A stretch of 64,000 nt of DNA from Channa striata (GCA_033026295.1 CM065189.1:496001-560000); one strand, 5' to 3'. Shown: positions 1 through 11,041, counted from the stretch's first letter. The notes: a model not told the origin generated them from the letters alone. A program made the numbers and translations.

Positions 1-1575
1 ATGCATGACCTACCACTCATATTCATTCATTAATAAATCACTTCATGGTTTTATTTTAATGAGAGTGTGGGTGTGGGTCACCTGATCTAGCGTCTGCATC
101 CCCTGCTTCCTCACCAAATCAGCCCTTGCTTAATCACAGAGCAGCGTCTAGACCAATGTCCATTTTCTCCATACTGATGCCAGGCTTCTGAGTTATGGTG
201 GTGCTTCCTCCTCCCTTGGCTACGCCACATTCTTTGTCTCAGTGTCTATTCTGCATGCTCTGCATGTTGCATAATGTCTCTGAGTGGATAGCAATTTCAG
301 GTTTCATTTTGGTTAGAAATGAATCCTTCAAGGTGGGCCTCACAGGCACTCATGGGGTTCTTTCCCAGTCCATCTTCTGGTGGAGTATGACCGCTTGTTA
401 ACATCCCAGCTGATGTTTCAACAGCCATTCCCTTTCCTGCAAAGTTGGTTTGTAGTCCTGGACCACATTTTGAAAGTCTTCCATCTACGTCTTAGCGTTT
501 CCATTAATGTGAATTTCTTTCTCCATCAATTCCTTGATGTCCACATGTCCAGCTCCCCAACGGTGGGGGAGTCTGCCCCCCCCTGATCTGGTGAACATGG
601 AGTGTCCTATCACACCTCCAGGGCTTGGCTCCGGGAGTGATGCCTCAGATGTGTTGCCCCTCTCTGGTGCTCTTTTGTGGATTTGCTGCATTCTCTGATG
701 GGGGAGAGCTGGCCGACTTGCTGTGATGCTGTGATCTTTGGCTCTGATATGGTGGGAGCAGGTGGGGGTGCAGAGTCCAAATCCAGGTTTACCTTGTAAC
801 TCAGACAAAACAGAACACAGAGATTTAATGTAAGAACAATCCTTTGCTCTGTAAACTAGTAAGTTTGTTTGGGCTTTCCATGTTTGTTTGTATCTTGTTT
901 TCTAAACCTTCTACTTTCCTCACATGACATTCATCCCTCCACATGCTAAATACCTTGTGTTTTCTCCCATTTCACTTGGACAAAGACGTGTGTTGCTCTG
1001 TGCTCTCCTTCTCTTTCTTCTCCAATTTATACTTTAATTGAGCGAGCTGTCTGCTACTCAGACTATCTTCCTTAGGAAACCCCAATTCCCACCCTTCAGT
1101 TAATTGATTACAACTGCCCCTATACTTTTTGGACATTTCTTCACATAACAGTGACAATTCAGTTGGCAGACCTTGCCCAGGCCACGCGCTCACTTCTCTG
1201 TTAGTACCCCGTACTAACCCCATTTCTCTAGCAGCCCGTTCGCTATCGTTCCCCGTGCGACTCAGATTAAAACTGCGCTGCATACAACGGTAATTAATAA
1301 CACAACGGTTTAACTACTATGACAACGTCTTCTCACCTACCCAACCAGTAGTGAGTTTTGTAGAGCTCTTCTTACCTGGTCTGCTTTTTGCTGTGTTCCC
1401 TCTCCTCTGCTGCCTTACCGCTTTATTTCCGTCCGTATTGCTGGATCGGCACTCTGACTCCTGAGAGGAACAGCTTCTCAAATCGATAGAAATAATCGTT
1501 TTTACTTGTGCGCACAGTCTGTTTTATCCCTCAGAGTCCAGAAAGCGCGTCCATCCCACTCTGCTGACACCAATC
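1..1575 (-). mobile_element. Endogenous retrovirus internal region (gag side), decayed
   Basis: This is the internal part of an endogenous retrovirus read on the minus strand, downstream of the LTR at 1576-1995. The primer-binding site begins three bases after the LTR (about 1572 downward, TGGTGTCAGCAG). It resembles the complement of the 3' end of tRNA-Leu, apart from a small insertion. Homologous internal sequence recurs at 39655-40235 (minus) and 63235-63964 (plus), which shows that this is one repeat family. A gag-like frame lies at 972-1283. A second proline-rich frame (485-808) may be a later gag segment. The element runs off the left edge, so pol and the other LTR are not seen. tRNA-Leu priming recalls ERV-L-like elements, but the class is not proven. 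Confidence 0.7.
972..1283 (-). pseudogene. N-terminal gag-like frame of the tRNA-Leu-type retrovirus
   Basis: A 103-residue frame starts MQRSFNLSRTG and is rich in Lys and Glu towards its C-terminus, which could form a coiled coil. The same start and first ~30 codons recur at 63539 on the plus strand and in the minus-strand copy near 39900, although both of those shift frame soon after. Position directly downstream of the LTR and primer-binding site is what suggests gag. No capsid major homology region or zinc knuckle is visible in the segment, so the gag call rests on position and repeat structure. Confidence 0.5.
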
Positions 1576-1995
1576 TGTTGTGGCAAAAATCTAAGAGAGC
1601 AAGTTAAGAGAGAGGAGGCAGCTCTCACATGATTATTAAGCAATTTAATGACAATAAACACAGCAGAAAGCAGTTTAGGCCCATCAGACAGTATCTGATG
1701 AATTCTGTCAGGAGTGTGTGCGTTTTTAACTGCTCCACTATGCAAATCACGCACAACTAACAAGTCTCTGTTAAATCTTTCGTCTCTGCCAGGACAGCCA
1801 TCTGGGAAGTTAGGGTTAAACAAAAGGTCAGGGAAAACAAAGAAGACAGTAGGGTCTGTTTTAGGTGTCAGGGAATATTCTGGGATTCAATGTCCCTTCT
1901 AGTTCCCGTGGGCTTCCTACTGAGTGGCGGGGACTTGGTGTCTGGCCTCTGCCAGAAGTGTGAACAAATGGTCATTGATCAAAATTTCACTCACA
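1576..1995 (-). repeat. LTR of tRNA-Leu-type retrovirus, copy 1 (420 bp)
   Basis: On the minus strand the repeat begins TGTGAGTGAAATTTTG and ends TTGCCACAACA, i.e. TG...CA. A three-base spacer and the primer-binding site follow it. It aligns along its length with 40236-40582 (minus, with an internal deletion) and 62797-63234 (plus). Because the internal region continues to the left, this is the 5' LTR of a minus-strand element. Confidence 0.8.
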
Positions 1996-2109
1996 CCAGT
2001 AACCCGGACCGAACCTTGCCCTGACCACAGAGCCCTGAAAGACCTGTCTGATCCGCTTCAGTGTCACTGCTCCGTGCTGATTTCTCTCTCCTCCTTGTTT
2101 TCTTGTGTT

Positions 2110-2312
2110 TTGCTGAATTGTTCATTAAATTGCTCAATTATCGTTTTCAAACCGATGCAGCTGGGCAGAGCGCGCCTTACACCGGAGGAGCGTGAGCGCC
2201 GGTTCCGGAATGGGCTCTGTTTTTATTTTGGCCGGGCTGATCACAGAATTCGGTCCTGTCCGCTAAAAGGCAGGGCTCAGCAGGAACAAGGGGGTAACTG
2301 CTGAGCCATTCC
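2110..2312 (+). pseudogene. Ty3/gypsy gag C-terminal fragment with damaged zinc knuckle
   Basis: The frame contains MQLGRARLTPEERERR followed by CFYFGRADHRIRSC, the typical end of fish sushi-like gypsy Gag proteins. In an intact CCHC knuckle (CX2CX4HX4C) the fourth residue would be Cys; here it is Phe, so zinc binding is lost. Gag in these elements coats the RNA in cytoplasmic particles. The remainder of gag upstream is not recognisable, and protease is missing before the pol block at 2815. A stop follows the knuckle at about 2302. Confidence 0.7.
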
Positions 2313-2469
2313 TGTTCTAATCCCACTCCCATTTCTCATCCCTGTCTCCAGGGACAGGGACCTGCTCTGCAGGTGGCTGACCGGTTGGTTCCCCTGGCTG
2401 CGAGGGTTTATCTCGCAATCTACGCCTCCCCCTGAACCGTCATTCCAAGCCAGTAGTCATCCGAGCTTT

Positions 2470-2814
2470 AGACGGCTGTAAAGGAAAAATTAAGAGTGAT
2501 TCAATTTTAATGCTTATGCTAAGTTGTAAGGTCAAATGATATTCAGTGTTGTTATGAAGAACGTTGAGACATAGCATCTTTTATCTCACATACATGTTTT
2601 TGTCTGAGAAGTGTCGGCATAGCAAGGTTGTCTGCTATCTGACAGTAAACTGTGGTGACCTGGAGACATACGACAAACATGTTTTGCGCAGCAGCAGGGG
2701 GTATAAAACATTTGTGTGATGTATCAGTCTTTAGAACGGCACTAGACGTGGGATGAAACTCTGTCTGTGAACTTCTCTCTTGCAAGATAATAAAACCCTT
2801 AAAAGACATCCTGG
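2470..2814 (+). repeat. Possible solo LTR inside the gypsy element
   Basis: About 345 bases separate gypsy gag from gypsy reverse transcriptase, where a protease would be expected. They carry a TATA-like box (GTATAAAAC near 2701) and a downstream polyadenylation-like AATAAAAC (near 2790), the spacing expected of an LTR U3-R-U5 unit. Ends and target duplication could not be fixed, so this is a tentative call. Confidence 0.3.
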
Positions 2815-4280
2815 ATGCAAGCTTCTTTACTGATCACACTCGAGGTGTCTGGACCAGTAGTTGTCAAGATAGATTTTTTCCATGACAACGGCCACATATT
2901 GAATCCTGGTGCCCTGCAGACAGCTCCCCTCACCATGCATATAAAAGGACGGGTTCTCCGTCCATGCATTGATTATCGGGGTCTCAATCTAGTCACCATC
3001 CGTAACCGCTACCCGCTTCCCCTCATATCCCCTGCTTTCAAGCTACTGCAGGGTGCCACAATTTTCTCTAAGTTAGACCTTCCTATACTTACCATCTGGT
3101 CCGCATCCTTGAGGGGGATGAGTGGAAAATTGCCTTTAACACACCTGCGCATTTTGAGTACCTTGTTATGCCGTTTGGCTTAACCGCTATTTTTAAAAAA
3201 CTGGTTAATGATGTGCTGGGAGTCATGCTGAATAAGTTTGTGTTTGTTTATCTCGATGACACTTTAATCCTCTCCTCGTCTTAACCCAAACATGTCACAC
3301 ATGAGCAGAAGGTGCTCAGTCGTTTGTATCAGAACAATCTCTTTGTCAAGGCAGAGAAGTGTGTTTTCCATTCATCCTCCGACTCCTTCCTGGGGTACAT
3401 CATCTCCCCAGGCAGTATAGAGATGGACACCGGGAAGGCTAGTGCAGTCAGGGATTGGCCCACTCCCCTGAACCGTAAGCAGCTCCAGCACTTCCTGGGG
3501 TTTGCTAACTTTTACAGACATTTCAGTAAGAGTTATAGTAACATCTGTGCTCCCCTACACAAACTTACCTCTGTTAAGAGTCCTTTCCTGTGGAACTCGA
3601 AGGCCAAATCGGCTTTCCTCCAGTTGAAGGAAGCGTTCTCCTCAGTTCCCATCCTTACTCTCCCTGACCCCGAGAGGCAGTTCATAGTGGAGGTGGATGC
3701 GTCCGATGTCGGGGTGGGGAACGTACTGTCAATAAGGGTCACGCCTGTGCCTTCTTTTCATGTCGGCTTTCTGACACTGAGAGGAACTACAATTTGGCAA
3801 CCGTGAGTTGTTGGCTGTAAAGTTGGTTTTGGAGCAGTGGAGGCACTGGCTGGAGGGAGCCAAACTGCCTTTCATTGTTCTCACTGACCATAAAAACGTT
3901 GAATAATTCAAATCACCAAAATACTTAATTCCCGACAGGCTCGCTGGTCTCTATTTTTCAACAGATTCAAATTCTCCCTAGCTTATCGTCCTGGTCATAA
4001 GAACTGCAAAGGGAGTTTGTCAAGTCGTCCAGCTGGACTCCTTCTGCCACTGCCCATTCCCAAGCATCCCTGGTCCCACATAGCCATAGATTTTGTGATT
4101 TTCTTCCTCCATCTCAGGGCAACGCAGGTACAGTAGTAGATAGATTCTTCAAGATGGTTCACTTCATTGCCTTACCTGGTCTACCCACTGCTAAAGAAAG
4201 CACTGAACTCCTTATTAGTCATTTTTATCGTTTACTTGGGCTTCCTTGTGATGTTGTCTCTGACCGGGGCCCCCAGCACT
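2815..4280 (+). pseudogene. Ty3/gypsy pol remnant: RT, RNase H, integrase
   Basis: This is a broken polyprotein of a sushi-like chromovirus. In order one sees the RT segment RPCIDYRGLN and NRYPLPL (about 2965-3030) and the catalytic YLDD at 3249-3260. Next come CVFHSSSDSFLGYIISPGS (about 3360) and the connection and RNase H segment FIVEVDASDVGVG (about 3682). The last parts are an RNase H piece LTDHKN (about 3880) and integrase motifs IAIDFVI (about 4082) and DVVSDRGPQ (about 4249). The protein is interrupted by a frameshift near 3100, a stop at about 3282, a frameshift near 3740 and further breaks before integrase. The integrase ends abruptly near 4280 and no 3' LTR follows. Confidence 0.85.
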
Positions 4281-4757
4281 AGGATGTGAAACTTGCGGAC
4301 AAACGCCAAAAACCTCCTATTCGAGATAGGATAGAGATAGCTGTACAGTGCAGCTCTCAAGAGAAACCCTTAGTTGGCCATAAATATAGAGCTAAAAGCT
4401 ATGGCACCTTCCCCAGCTTTTAGCACGGTTGTCCAACATCTGGTCTTTCCCTGTGTAGCATCGCCGTGTTGCGGAATGCTAACAGGTGACCCTGGTGTAA
4501 ATAATGGGACAGTGTCCGCGTGTGTTACACAAACAGAAACAGAAACAAACATAGTCAATAAAAGTAGAAAAAAAAGAAAGTTTTATATCTGTAGTGCAGC
4601 TCTCAAGAGAAACAAAAACTATCCAGCAGTTTTAATGGAGGAGCTTGAATCATGTAAATTTTGTTGTTTGCGTATTTAGAGCAGTAGACTCTGTTGCTGT
4701 TTAATGTTTACACCAGGTAAGTCATCACTGGTTCTTTTTTGCTATTATTGGATAGGA
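4281..4757. other. Unassigned stretch with a repeated 20-base block
   Basis: No gene is recognised. The block GTGCAGCTCTCAAGAGAAAC occurs twice (about 4347 and 4592), so part of this stretch is a local duplication. It may be the LTR or leader of the gag remnant that starts at 4758, but the ends do not show a clear TG...CA pair. Confidence 0.3.
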
Positions 4758-5360
4758 ATGGCAAATATAGATGTTTTCATCGCCTGTCTATCTGAACGTG
4801 TTTCGGGTATGTGTACAAAAGAACAGCTACTCAAAATAGCGGAAGAATATGATATAGATATTAGTGATAAAAGTCTTAAAATGTGAAGACCATTTTGAAA
4901 TTAAATGTATTTGTTAAAAAACTTTTGTTGGAACAGGTGGTGGATTCAATTCATGACTCTTTTCAGAAAAAGAATTTTCAGAAAAAGATCTGCAGTCTTT
5001 TGTTTTATGGTTAAAGCGAGTGGCTGATACGTGTAGTTGGCCAAACTTGGGCCACATGCTTTTGCTCCAGTGTGTGCTGACAGGCAGAGCTCGGGAAGCT
5101 TTTGCCTCGTTAACTGGCGGAGTGACAGTCAGAAATATTCTTTGGCAAAGTCGGCAGTGATGAAGGCCTATGGGTAAATCCCAGAAGCCTACCGACAACA
5201 TTTTAGGACCTGGAAAAAAGGAGAACACTGATTCCTTGAGTCAGCGTTTTACAAATAAGCAATCTGACAAGTTTGCCGGAAACTCCGGTAACTTACGAAA
5301 TGTATGTAACTATTGTCATAAGAATGGCCATTGGAAGTCACATTGCCAATTACTTTAGAG
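4758..5360 (+). pseudogene. Retrotransposon gag remnant with SCAN-like segment and CCHC knuckle
   Basis: The start codon near 4758 opens MANIDVFIACLSERV and CTKEQLLKIAEEYDIDI, typical of the N-terminus of fish gypsy Gag proteins. After a break, LLLQCVLTGRAREAFASL (about 5060-5115) and IPEAYRQHFRTWKKGEH (about 5177-5227) follow. These match the capsid C-terminal fold shared by Gmr1-like gypsy elements and vertebrate SCAN domains. A complete CCHC knuckle, CNYCHKNGHWKSHC, lies at about 5307-5348. Stops at 5158, after AYG (about 5174) and after GEH break the frame. SCAN domains are thought to come from such a Gag, so a host SCAN gene is the alternative, but the knuckle and decay favour a retrotransposon. 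Confidence 0.65.
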
Positions 5361-5389
5361 TAAAGCTAAGAAAATGTAAGTGGCCAGGT

Positions 5390-6760
5390 AAAGGGAGCAC
5401 TGACACACAAATGGCAGACTTGTCCTGCTCGTTCAAGCAGGCCCAGATTACTCCACTGCTGAAGAAGCCTTCTCTTGATCCCTCTCTTGTGGAGAATTAA
5501 CCAGTCTCTCTTTCCCCATTTCTGGCCAAGACCCTGGAACGAGCAGTCTTCAGCCAACTCTCATGCTCAGAAAAGCCTCCACGATGTCAATCAGTCATGC
5601 TTCAAGGGTGGTCACTTCACAGAGACTCCTTACTGCTGTGGAATACCTACGGGCTGCAAAAGCTGCAGGTAAAAGACAACTGAATGACAATAGACAACTG
5701 GATAGACAACTGACTGCATGGACAACGGATTACCTCACCAACAGGCCACAGTATGTGCGGCTGCGGAACTGTGTGTCTGAGGTGCTGGTCTGCAGCACGG
5801 GGGCTCCTCAGGGTACGGTACTCTCACCGTTCCTCTTCACACTGTACACCTCGGACTTCACCTACAACACTAGCAGTTGTCATCTCCAGAAATTCTCTGA
5901 TGACTCAGCCATAGTTGGTTGTATATCAGATGGGAATGAGCTGGAGTACAGGTCAGTGATCATGGACTTTGTGGACTGGTGTGAAAGCAACCACCTTTGC
6001 TTAAACACCAGTAAGACGAAGGAGATGGTGATTGACTTCCGGAGAAAGACACTACCATTCACACCGGTGAACATCCAGGGCTCGGACATTGAAAGGGTGG
6101 ATAGCTTTAAGTACCTGGGTGTTCACCTCAACCATAAACTGGACTGGACTAACAACACTGATGCCTTGTACAAGAAGGGTCAAAGTCGCCTCCATCTTCT
6201 GAGGAGACTGAGGTCCTTCGGCGTGTCTTGAGCCCATGTTAAGGACATTTTATGACTCTGTGGTGGCCTCAGCTCTGCACTATGCTGTGGCCTGTTGGGG
6301 TTCAGGCAGCACCGACCAGGACAGGAAGAGACTAAACAAGCTGGTCAGGAGAGCCAGCTCTGTCTTGGGCTGCCCGCTGGACTCTGTGGAGGAGGTGGGT
6401 GAGAGGAGGATGTTGGCCAAGCTGACATCCATCATGGACAACACCTGTCACCCGCTGCACCAGACAGTGGAGGCTCTGTGCAGCTCCTTCAGTGGCCGAC
6501 TGATCCACCCTTAGTGTAGGTCCTTCATTCCCACCGCGGTTAGACTCTATAACTCCACAGTCTGACCTACTATTATACTGTACATATTGTACTAATATTG
6601 TACATATTCTGTAGTACTTAGATATTGTAAATTTGTAAATTGACTTTGATTTAATCTTTTGCACATTACTTGCACTTTCTTGTTGCTTTGTACATCTGGG
6701 AGCTGTGTAACATGTTAATTTCCCCGTTGTGGGATCAATAAAGATACCTTAACCTTAACC
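5390..6760 (+). mobile_element. L2/CR1-group LINE, 3' half (reverse transcriptase)
   Basis: This is a 5'-truncated non-LTR retrotransposon. It opens with the pre-RT segment TPLLKKPSLDPSLVEN (about 5452) and continues through RT motif B (GAPQGTVLSPFLF, about 5802) and motif C (FSDDSAIVG, about 5893, the usual Ala replaced by Ser). The C-terminal region KYLGVHLNHKLDW and LHLLRRLRSFGV follows, then the family's C-terminus to 6514. RT motif A is missing: sequence jumps from KAAG (about 5670) to a later segment. The main frame (5563-6231) and the next (6236-6514) are offset by a frameshift. The 3' end has GGGATCAATAAAGATACC and a short TTAACC repeat near 6760. Related pieces lie at 10840-13491, 18327-18975, 22686-24010 (minus), 40845-40985, 60430-60600 and 61440-61610. 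Confidence 0.85.
5563..6231 (+). pseudogene. LINE reverse transcriptase fragment (222 residues)
   Basis: This is the longest uninterrupted piece of the LINE described at 5390-6760. It covers the thumb-side half of the polymerase: YLTNRPQYVRLRNC, GAPQGTVLSP (motif B), FSDDSAIVG (motif C) and TSKTKEMVIDFRRK. It would copy the LINE RNA at a nicked target. Without motif A, which holds one catalytic Asp, it cannot be active. The first ~35 residues belong to a segment that normally lies well upstream, so an internal deletion joined the two. Confidence 0.8.
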
Positions 6761-6970
6761 TAATCCTTCTGTCTTAATTCTACTATACCTATCGGCAGCC
6801 TTTGACACTGTGAACCATCAGATCCTCTTGACTGCAGTCTCTAACTTAGGCATCTCTTACTTGTTTGGACGAACCTTCAAGATATACTGGCAGGGGCGTG
6901 ATTCTAACTCTCATAACCTCTCCACAGGTGTGGCGCAGGGCTCTGTCCTCGGTCCTCTTTTTTTCCCGCC
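6760..6970 (+). pseudogene. LINE RT fragment, motifs A and B
   Basis: A short reverse-transcriptase piece reads AAFDTVNHQILL (motif A, about 6796) and GVAQGSVLGPLFF (motif B, about 6929) in one frame. It differs in sequence from the LINE just upstream, so it is a separate insertion. It stops at about 6995 where an L2 3' tail begins in opposite orientation. Confidence 0.75.
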
Positions 6971-7079
6971 TAATTCAATTTTCAATTTAATTTGATTTAT
7001 ATAGCACCAATTTACACCAAGGTAATCTCAAGGCACTTTACATAATAAGCACTTTACATAATAAGTGATTATTATGTAA
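6968..7079 (-). repeat. L2-type LINE 3' tail fragment
   Basis: On the minus strand the segment reads like the end of the L2 copies at 9815 and 50490 (AAGTGCCTTGAGATTACC, TTGGTGCTATATAAATCAA). An 18-base piece containing AAGCACTTTACATAATAA is duplicated in tandem at about 7042-7076. Confidence 0.7.
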
Positions 7080-7089
7080 TAATAATCTA

Positions 7090-7262
7090 ATCAGTATCTC
7101 CTTCCTTTCTGGAGACTTTCTGAAGGGACAACCTTGTTACCAGCCTGTGTTGTCTAAGCAGTTCCAGCGAGGTTTCAGTCTCCTGATGGACACTCTCAGG
7201 GATTTAAAGAGACAACTGATGCTCAAGAAGAACTCTGATGCTGTGTGCAGAGACCATGTGTG
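7090..7262 (+). other. Short open stretch of unknown origin
   Basis: About 170 bases read without a stop in one frame as LSGDFLKGQPCYQPV, LSKQFQRGFSLLMDTLR and LKKNSDAVCRDHV before a TGA. The composition looks more like real protein than the AT-rich surroundings, and it does not match the LINE or LTR families nearby. It could be a stranded exon or the edge of an unrecognised element. No function is proposed. Confidence 0.25.
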
Positions 7263-8798
7263 ATATCTGACCCCTAAACTATGCTAAACGATCTCAAATA
7301 GAGCCTGGCTGAGTGCCTATTATTTGTTAATAAAATTTAAAAAATCACCCAGAGGTTTCAGTTTGTCAAATCCCTCACCTGTTACATTATAGTCACAGTA
7401 AATAGCAAAATGTTCTGCATATTGCGACTGTGCACCATCACCTTGGTTACATTCTTCATTTTCATAGTATATTATTAGACTATTTCAATTGATAAGTTTC
7501 CGTTCAGAAAGTATTGAGCTTATTGTCATACCTTTTTTCAAGAAACACATCTAACAGTAAAAGTGGGATAAGACTGCTTCCAACATGTTTGCCATGACAG
7601 TAAAAACCAGGGAATCCTTGTGCTACTCTTACAGTCACATAACGATCAATCTGTGGTTGAAATAATCATGATACTATGTACCACTATTAGATGACATTCA
7701 GACTAAATTAGTAGAAAGAGATTTTTATAGTCCTCACCAATGTGGTGTATACAGTGAGTTGCACAGTGCAGTGCGTGAATTGTGCAGTGTGAGGCTTGTC
7801 CAACACCCACTGTTTGGACCTTTTGTAGAACACTTGATTGAATCATTGCTTTACTAATAATTTTTAAATGTGGCTCTACATTAATTCTCCATCATATTTA
7901 GCTTGTTGAGATGAAGGCGTGTGCAGTGTCTATACAGTGGGAGGTTTTACACTTTATCACTTTTGAACACTTAATCATGGTTGATTTAAAGCAAAAACGG
8001 ATATTTCATGTAAAATAAGTGATTTTATAAGTCACCCCATGTTCACCCCATTCAAGTCAGTATTGAGTAGATGCACGATGCATGTGGGGATGGTGTGTTA
8101 TGGGGTGATGTGCACTGCTCTTGTTTCCAACAAACAAATGTCTAGTCTGATGAAGAACAAGCTCAATTTTAATCTCATCTAGATAAAATATAGAAGACAA
8201 CTTATTGTCTTGTTGTTGCCTCTGTTCTTATTTCTAAACGCTGTGTCTGTATTGTCAATATGACAATGCTGTTTTCCTAATTTGCTTGTGTTTTGTTCAT
8301 TTGCTCAGGTGTTTCCTCAGGTAAAATGCAGAGCTCTCAGGACAACCTTAGGTATGTGTAGTTAAGATCCCTTTAAACATTTATACCTTCTTGAGAGGGA
8401 CTGAGAAGAGAACACTATGCATCTCCTGCAGGCGGAGCAAATTTATTTTTGTAAATTTCAGCAATCATCTCACACCCTTTCAGTTATTGCAAGATCACAT
8501 GTGGAATCGAAAATAATTTTCTGATCAGGTTGTGACAGCGATAAAAAATAATGCTGCTTATTCTTAGAAGATTTGGAAAACTGAGTTACATTCAGACACA
8601 CACCCTCAGCTAATCTCATTCTGATCACATTACCAACATTTTGTGTAAACGATCTCTTTCCATCCAGACACTCGGAAAACTAAATACTCTTAGCCCATGC
8701 GATAGGCCTCGTCATTTATTCACTGTCCAACCCAGGGGAGACCTGAGCGAAAAGTGAAGTGATAGAGAAGGATGCGGTTGGTGATGGGGGTGCACACA
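7263..8798. other. AT-rich stretch without recognised genes
   Basis: I see no coding, RNA or known-repeat signal. A possible small exon-like block (AG at about 8308, GT at about 8350) is too short to support. A 10-base inverted repeat (CAATGACAAT / ATTGTCATTG) lies at 8798-8820, exactly where L2 sequence resumes. Confidence 0.4.
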
Positions 8799-8814
8799 AT
8801 GACAATAATATTGT

Positions 8815-9814
8815 CATTGTCCTTGGAAAAAAGCCAGGATTTGTCATTTAGCTCACACATAAAACAAATTTCTAGAACAGCCTTCTTCCACCTAAGGAAC
8901 ATTGACAAAATTAGGAGTATCCTGTCTCAAAGCGATGCTGAAAAACTGGTTCATGCATTTGTTACCTCTAGATTGGACTACTGTAATTCTCTACTTTCAG
9001 GCTGCCCCAGTAACTCTCTAAAAAGCCTCCAATTAATCCAAAATGCTGCAGCAAGATTACTGACTGGGATTGGTAAGAGAGATCATATTTCACCTTCATT
9101 AGCTTCTCTCCATCCTACTTGTGGTTCCCAGAATTTCCCAAAATAGGATGGGAGGCAGAGCCTTTAGCTATCAAGCTCCTCTCCTGTGGAACCAGCTCCC
9201 AGTACAGATTCGGGAAGCAGACACCCTCCCTATTTTTAAGACTAGGCTCAAAACCTTCCTCTTTGATAAAGCTTATAGTTGGTTATAGTCATGCTGCTAT
9301 AGGCTTAGACTGCTGGGGGACTCTGCACCGAGCCACTTTCCTCTTCTCTTCGTTCTCTCCTCTCACCCCACATCTATAATGTCACCACTGTATGACATTA
9401 ACTCTGTGTCTTCTTTGTCCCGTAGTCGTCTTTCTCCCTCTCTTTCCCCCTCTCTCTCTCCCTGTCCACAGGTGTCCCCGGATTTGGCGCTGTGTCTCCT
9501 CCAGTGAGCAGCTACTGGTCCTACTAACCTGCTCAATGTTTTGTTTTTGCTTTTGTTGCTCTGTTCTTTTCTCTCTCCACTTTCCACTCAGCCCAACCGG
9601 TCAAGGCAGATGTCCGTCCACCCTTTGCCTGGTTCTGCTGGAGGTTTCTTCCGGTAAAGGAAGTTTTTCCTCTCCACTGTTGCCTATAGCTGCTCAAGGG
9701 GGATTTGTTGGGTTTTCTCTAAATGTTTGTATAGTCTTGACTTTATTATGTAAAGTGTCTTAAGATGACCTTGTTGTAAATTGGCACTATATAAATAAAG
9801 TTGAATTGAATTGA
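8815..9814 (+). mobile_element. L2-type LINE, 3' end of ORF2 plus 3' UTR
   Basis: Aligned by eye with the larger copy at 47410-50500, this covers the C-terminal part of ORF2. It starts at DLSFSSHIKQISRTAFFH and continues through LVHAFVTSRLDYCNSLL and QNAAARLLTGIGKRDHIS. It then jumps by an internal deletion of roughly 130 bases near 9115 (HPTCGSQ), where the longer copy has LHWLPIKCRIQF. The complete 3' UTR follows and ends with the GAATT-type tail at about 9814. A hairpin follows immediately. Confidence 0.85.
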
Positions 9815-9860
9815 AATTTAATCCCCAATCCAAGGTGTGGCAGGGATTGGGGATTAAATT
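9815..9860. repeat. Perfect 17-bp inverted repeat at LINE 3' end
   Basis: The arms are 9815-9831 (AATTTAATCCCCAATCC) and 9844-9860 (GGATTGGGGATTAAATT) with a 12-base loop. A further partly related block, GGTTTAATCCCAC, follows at about 9889. It begins inside the LINE tail, so it could be a foldback made during insertion or the edge of a small inverted-repeat element. Confidence 0.8.
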
Positions 9861-10839
9861 ACAGGTAGGCTGGGATTTTCCACACTGGGGTTTAATCCCA
9901 CATTGTCCATTTGTACCCTCCAGCTGCTCTACCACTCTGCAGCTTAGATGCAAATTGTAAAGGGTCAAGCATGTCTTCAGTTAATTTTATGATTTCTCTG
10001 TTTTCTTAAAGGTGTTCATTAAATTTGAGGCAAGTGCACCTGGTCTAAAATCACTTAGGATTTTATGGCTGCTGGGGGTAGAGAGGGGGACTACAGTAAC
10101 ATCTTCCCAATTGTCTGCTAGTTTATTTTTCATTTCTAAGTTATTAAGAGGAAGGCTCTGGTTGTTATTTACGCATATGCAAATGATAACACAGCTATCA
10201 ACTGAGCATCAGCTGGAGAGTTAGATCAGGTATTTAACGCAAATATGTCATTTTTAACTTTTGTTTGCATATTATTTGTGTCCTTTTGTATTCATTTTAA
10301 TTGTTGATGCTGGCCTTGTACGATGTTTACTTTTTGTTCTGCACAGACATTTTTTTATGTTGCAACTAAGGTAAAGAAGGAAGGTGGAACTAAAGTAGCT
10401 TACATCAAGCCAAAAAAAAGTCTTGTATGATGTATTTTATGAGGTGTGTATTTATGTTTACATCTGGCCATGTATTTTTTTCATGTATTTGTTTGTTTTC
10501 TTTACGATACGATAAATGTAATTATCTGGTATGTGTTTATATAGTTCGATGGTGGATTTATCAAGATTAAGAGCAATAGGAGATAAAGGAATAAATTCAT
10601 CTGTTGTGAAAGAACCGCTTTGTAGTGTATTCCCGGAGGGAGTGACAAGGTAGACCTGTCACCCAAACATGTAGTGAGGGTTTACCAGGAATGCCTGGTT
10701 GGACCCCTGTCCATTTTAGGGGACACTGTGGAAATGGCGGCTGTAGCTCGGCCTTGGAAATGCAGTCGCTTGTCATTCCGCTTTGATCTCCAGTACTTAC
10801 TTGCTAGATGAAGTGTCCTTGGGCAAGAATTTCTCCACA
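9861..10839. other. Stretch without recognised genes
   Basis: This is AT-rich sequence with only short frames and no recognised family. The last ~200 bases may already belong to the 5' leader of the LINE that begins near 10840, because they run into its endonuclease without a visible break. Confidence 0.35.
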
Positions 10840-11041
10840 GGAGGAAGGCAGACATTCCAGCCACAATACAGAGAAAAAGACGAGGCTGTAGAGTTGGTGT
10901 TAAGCGCCGAGAGAGAAGACAGAGGTACAAGCCATATTTACTAGCTATATGGGGAACATCTGATCTCTCTCCAACAACATGGATGAGCTAGTGGCGCTTA
11001 TGAGGCTGCAGCACGTGTACAGCCTGACCAGCCACTAAGTC

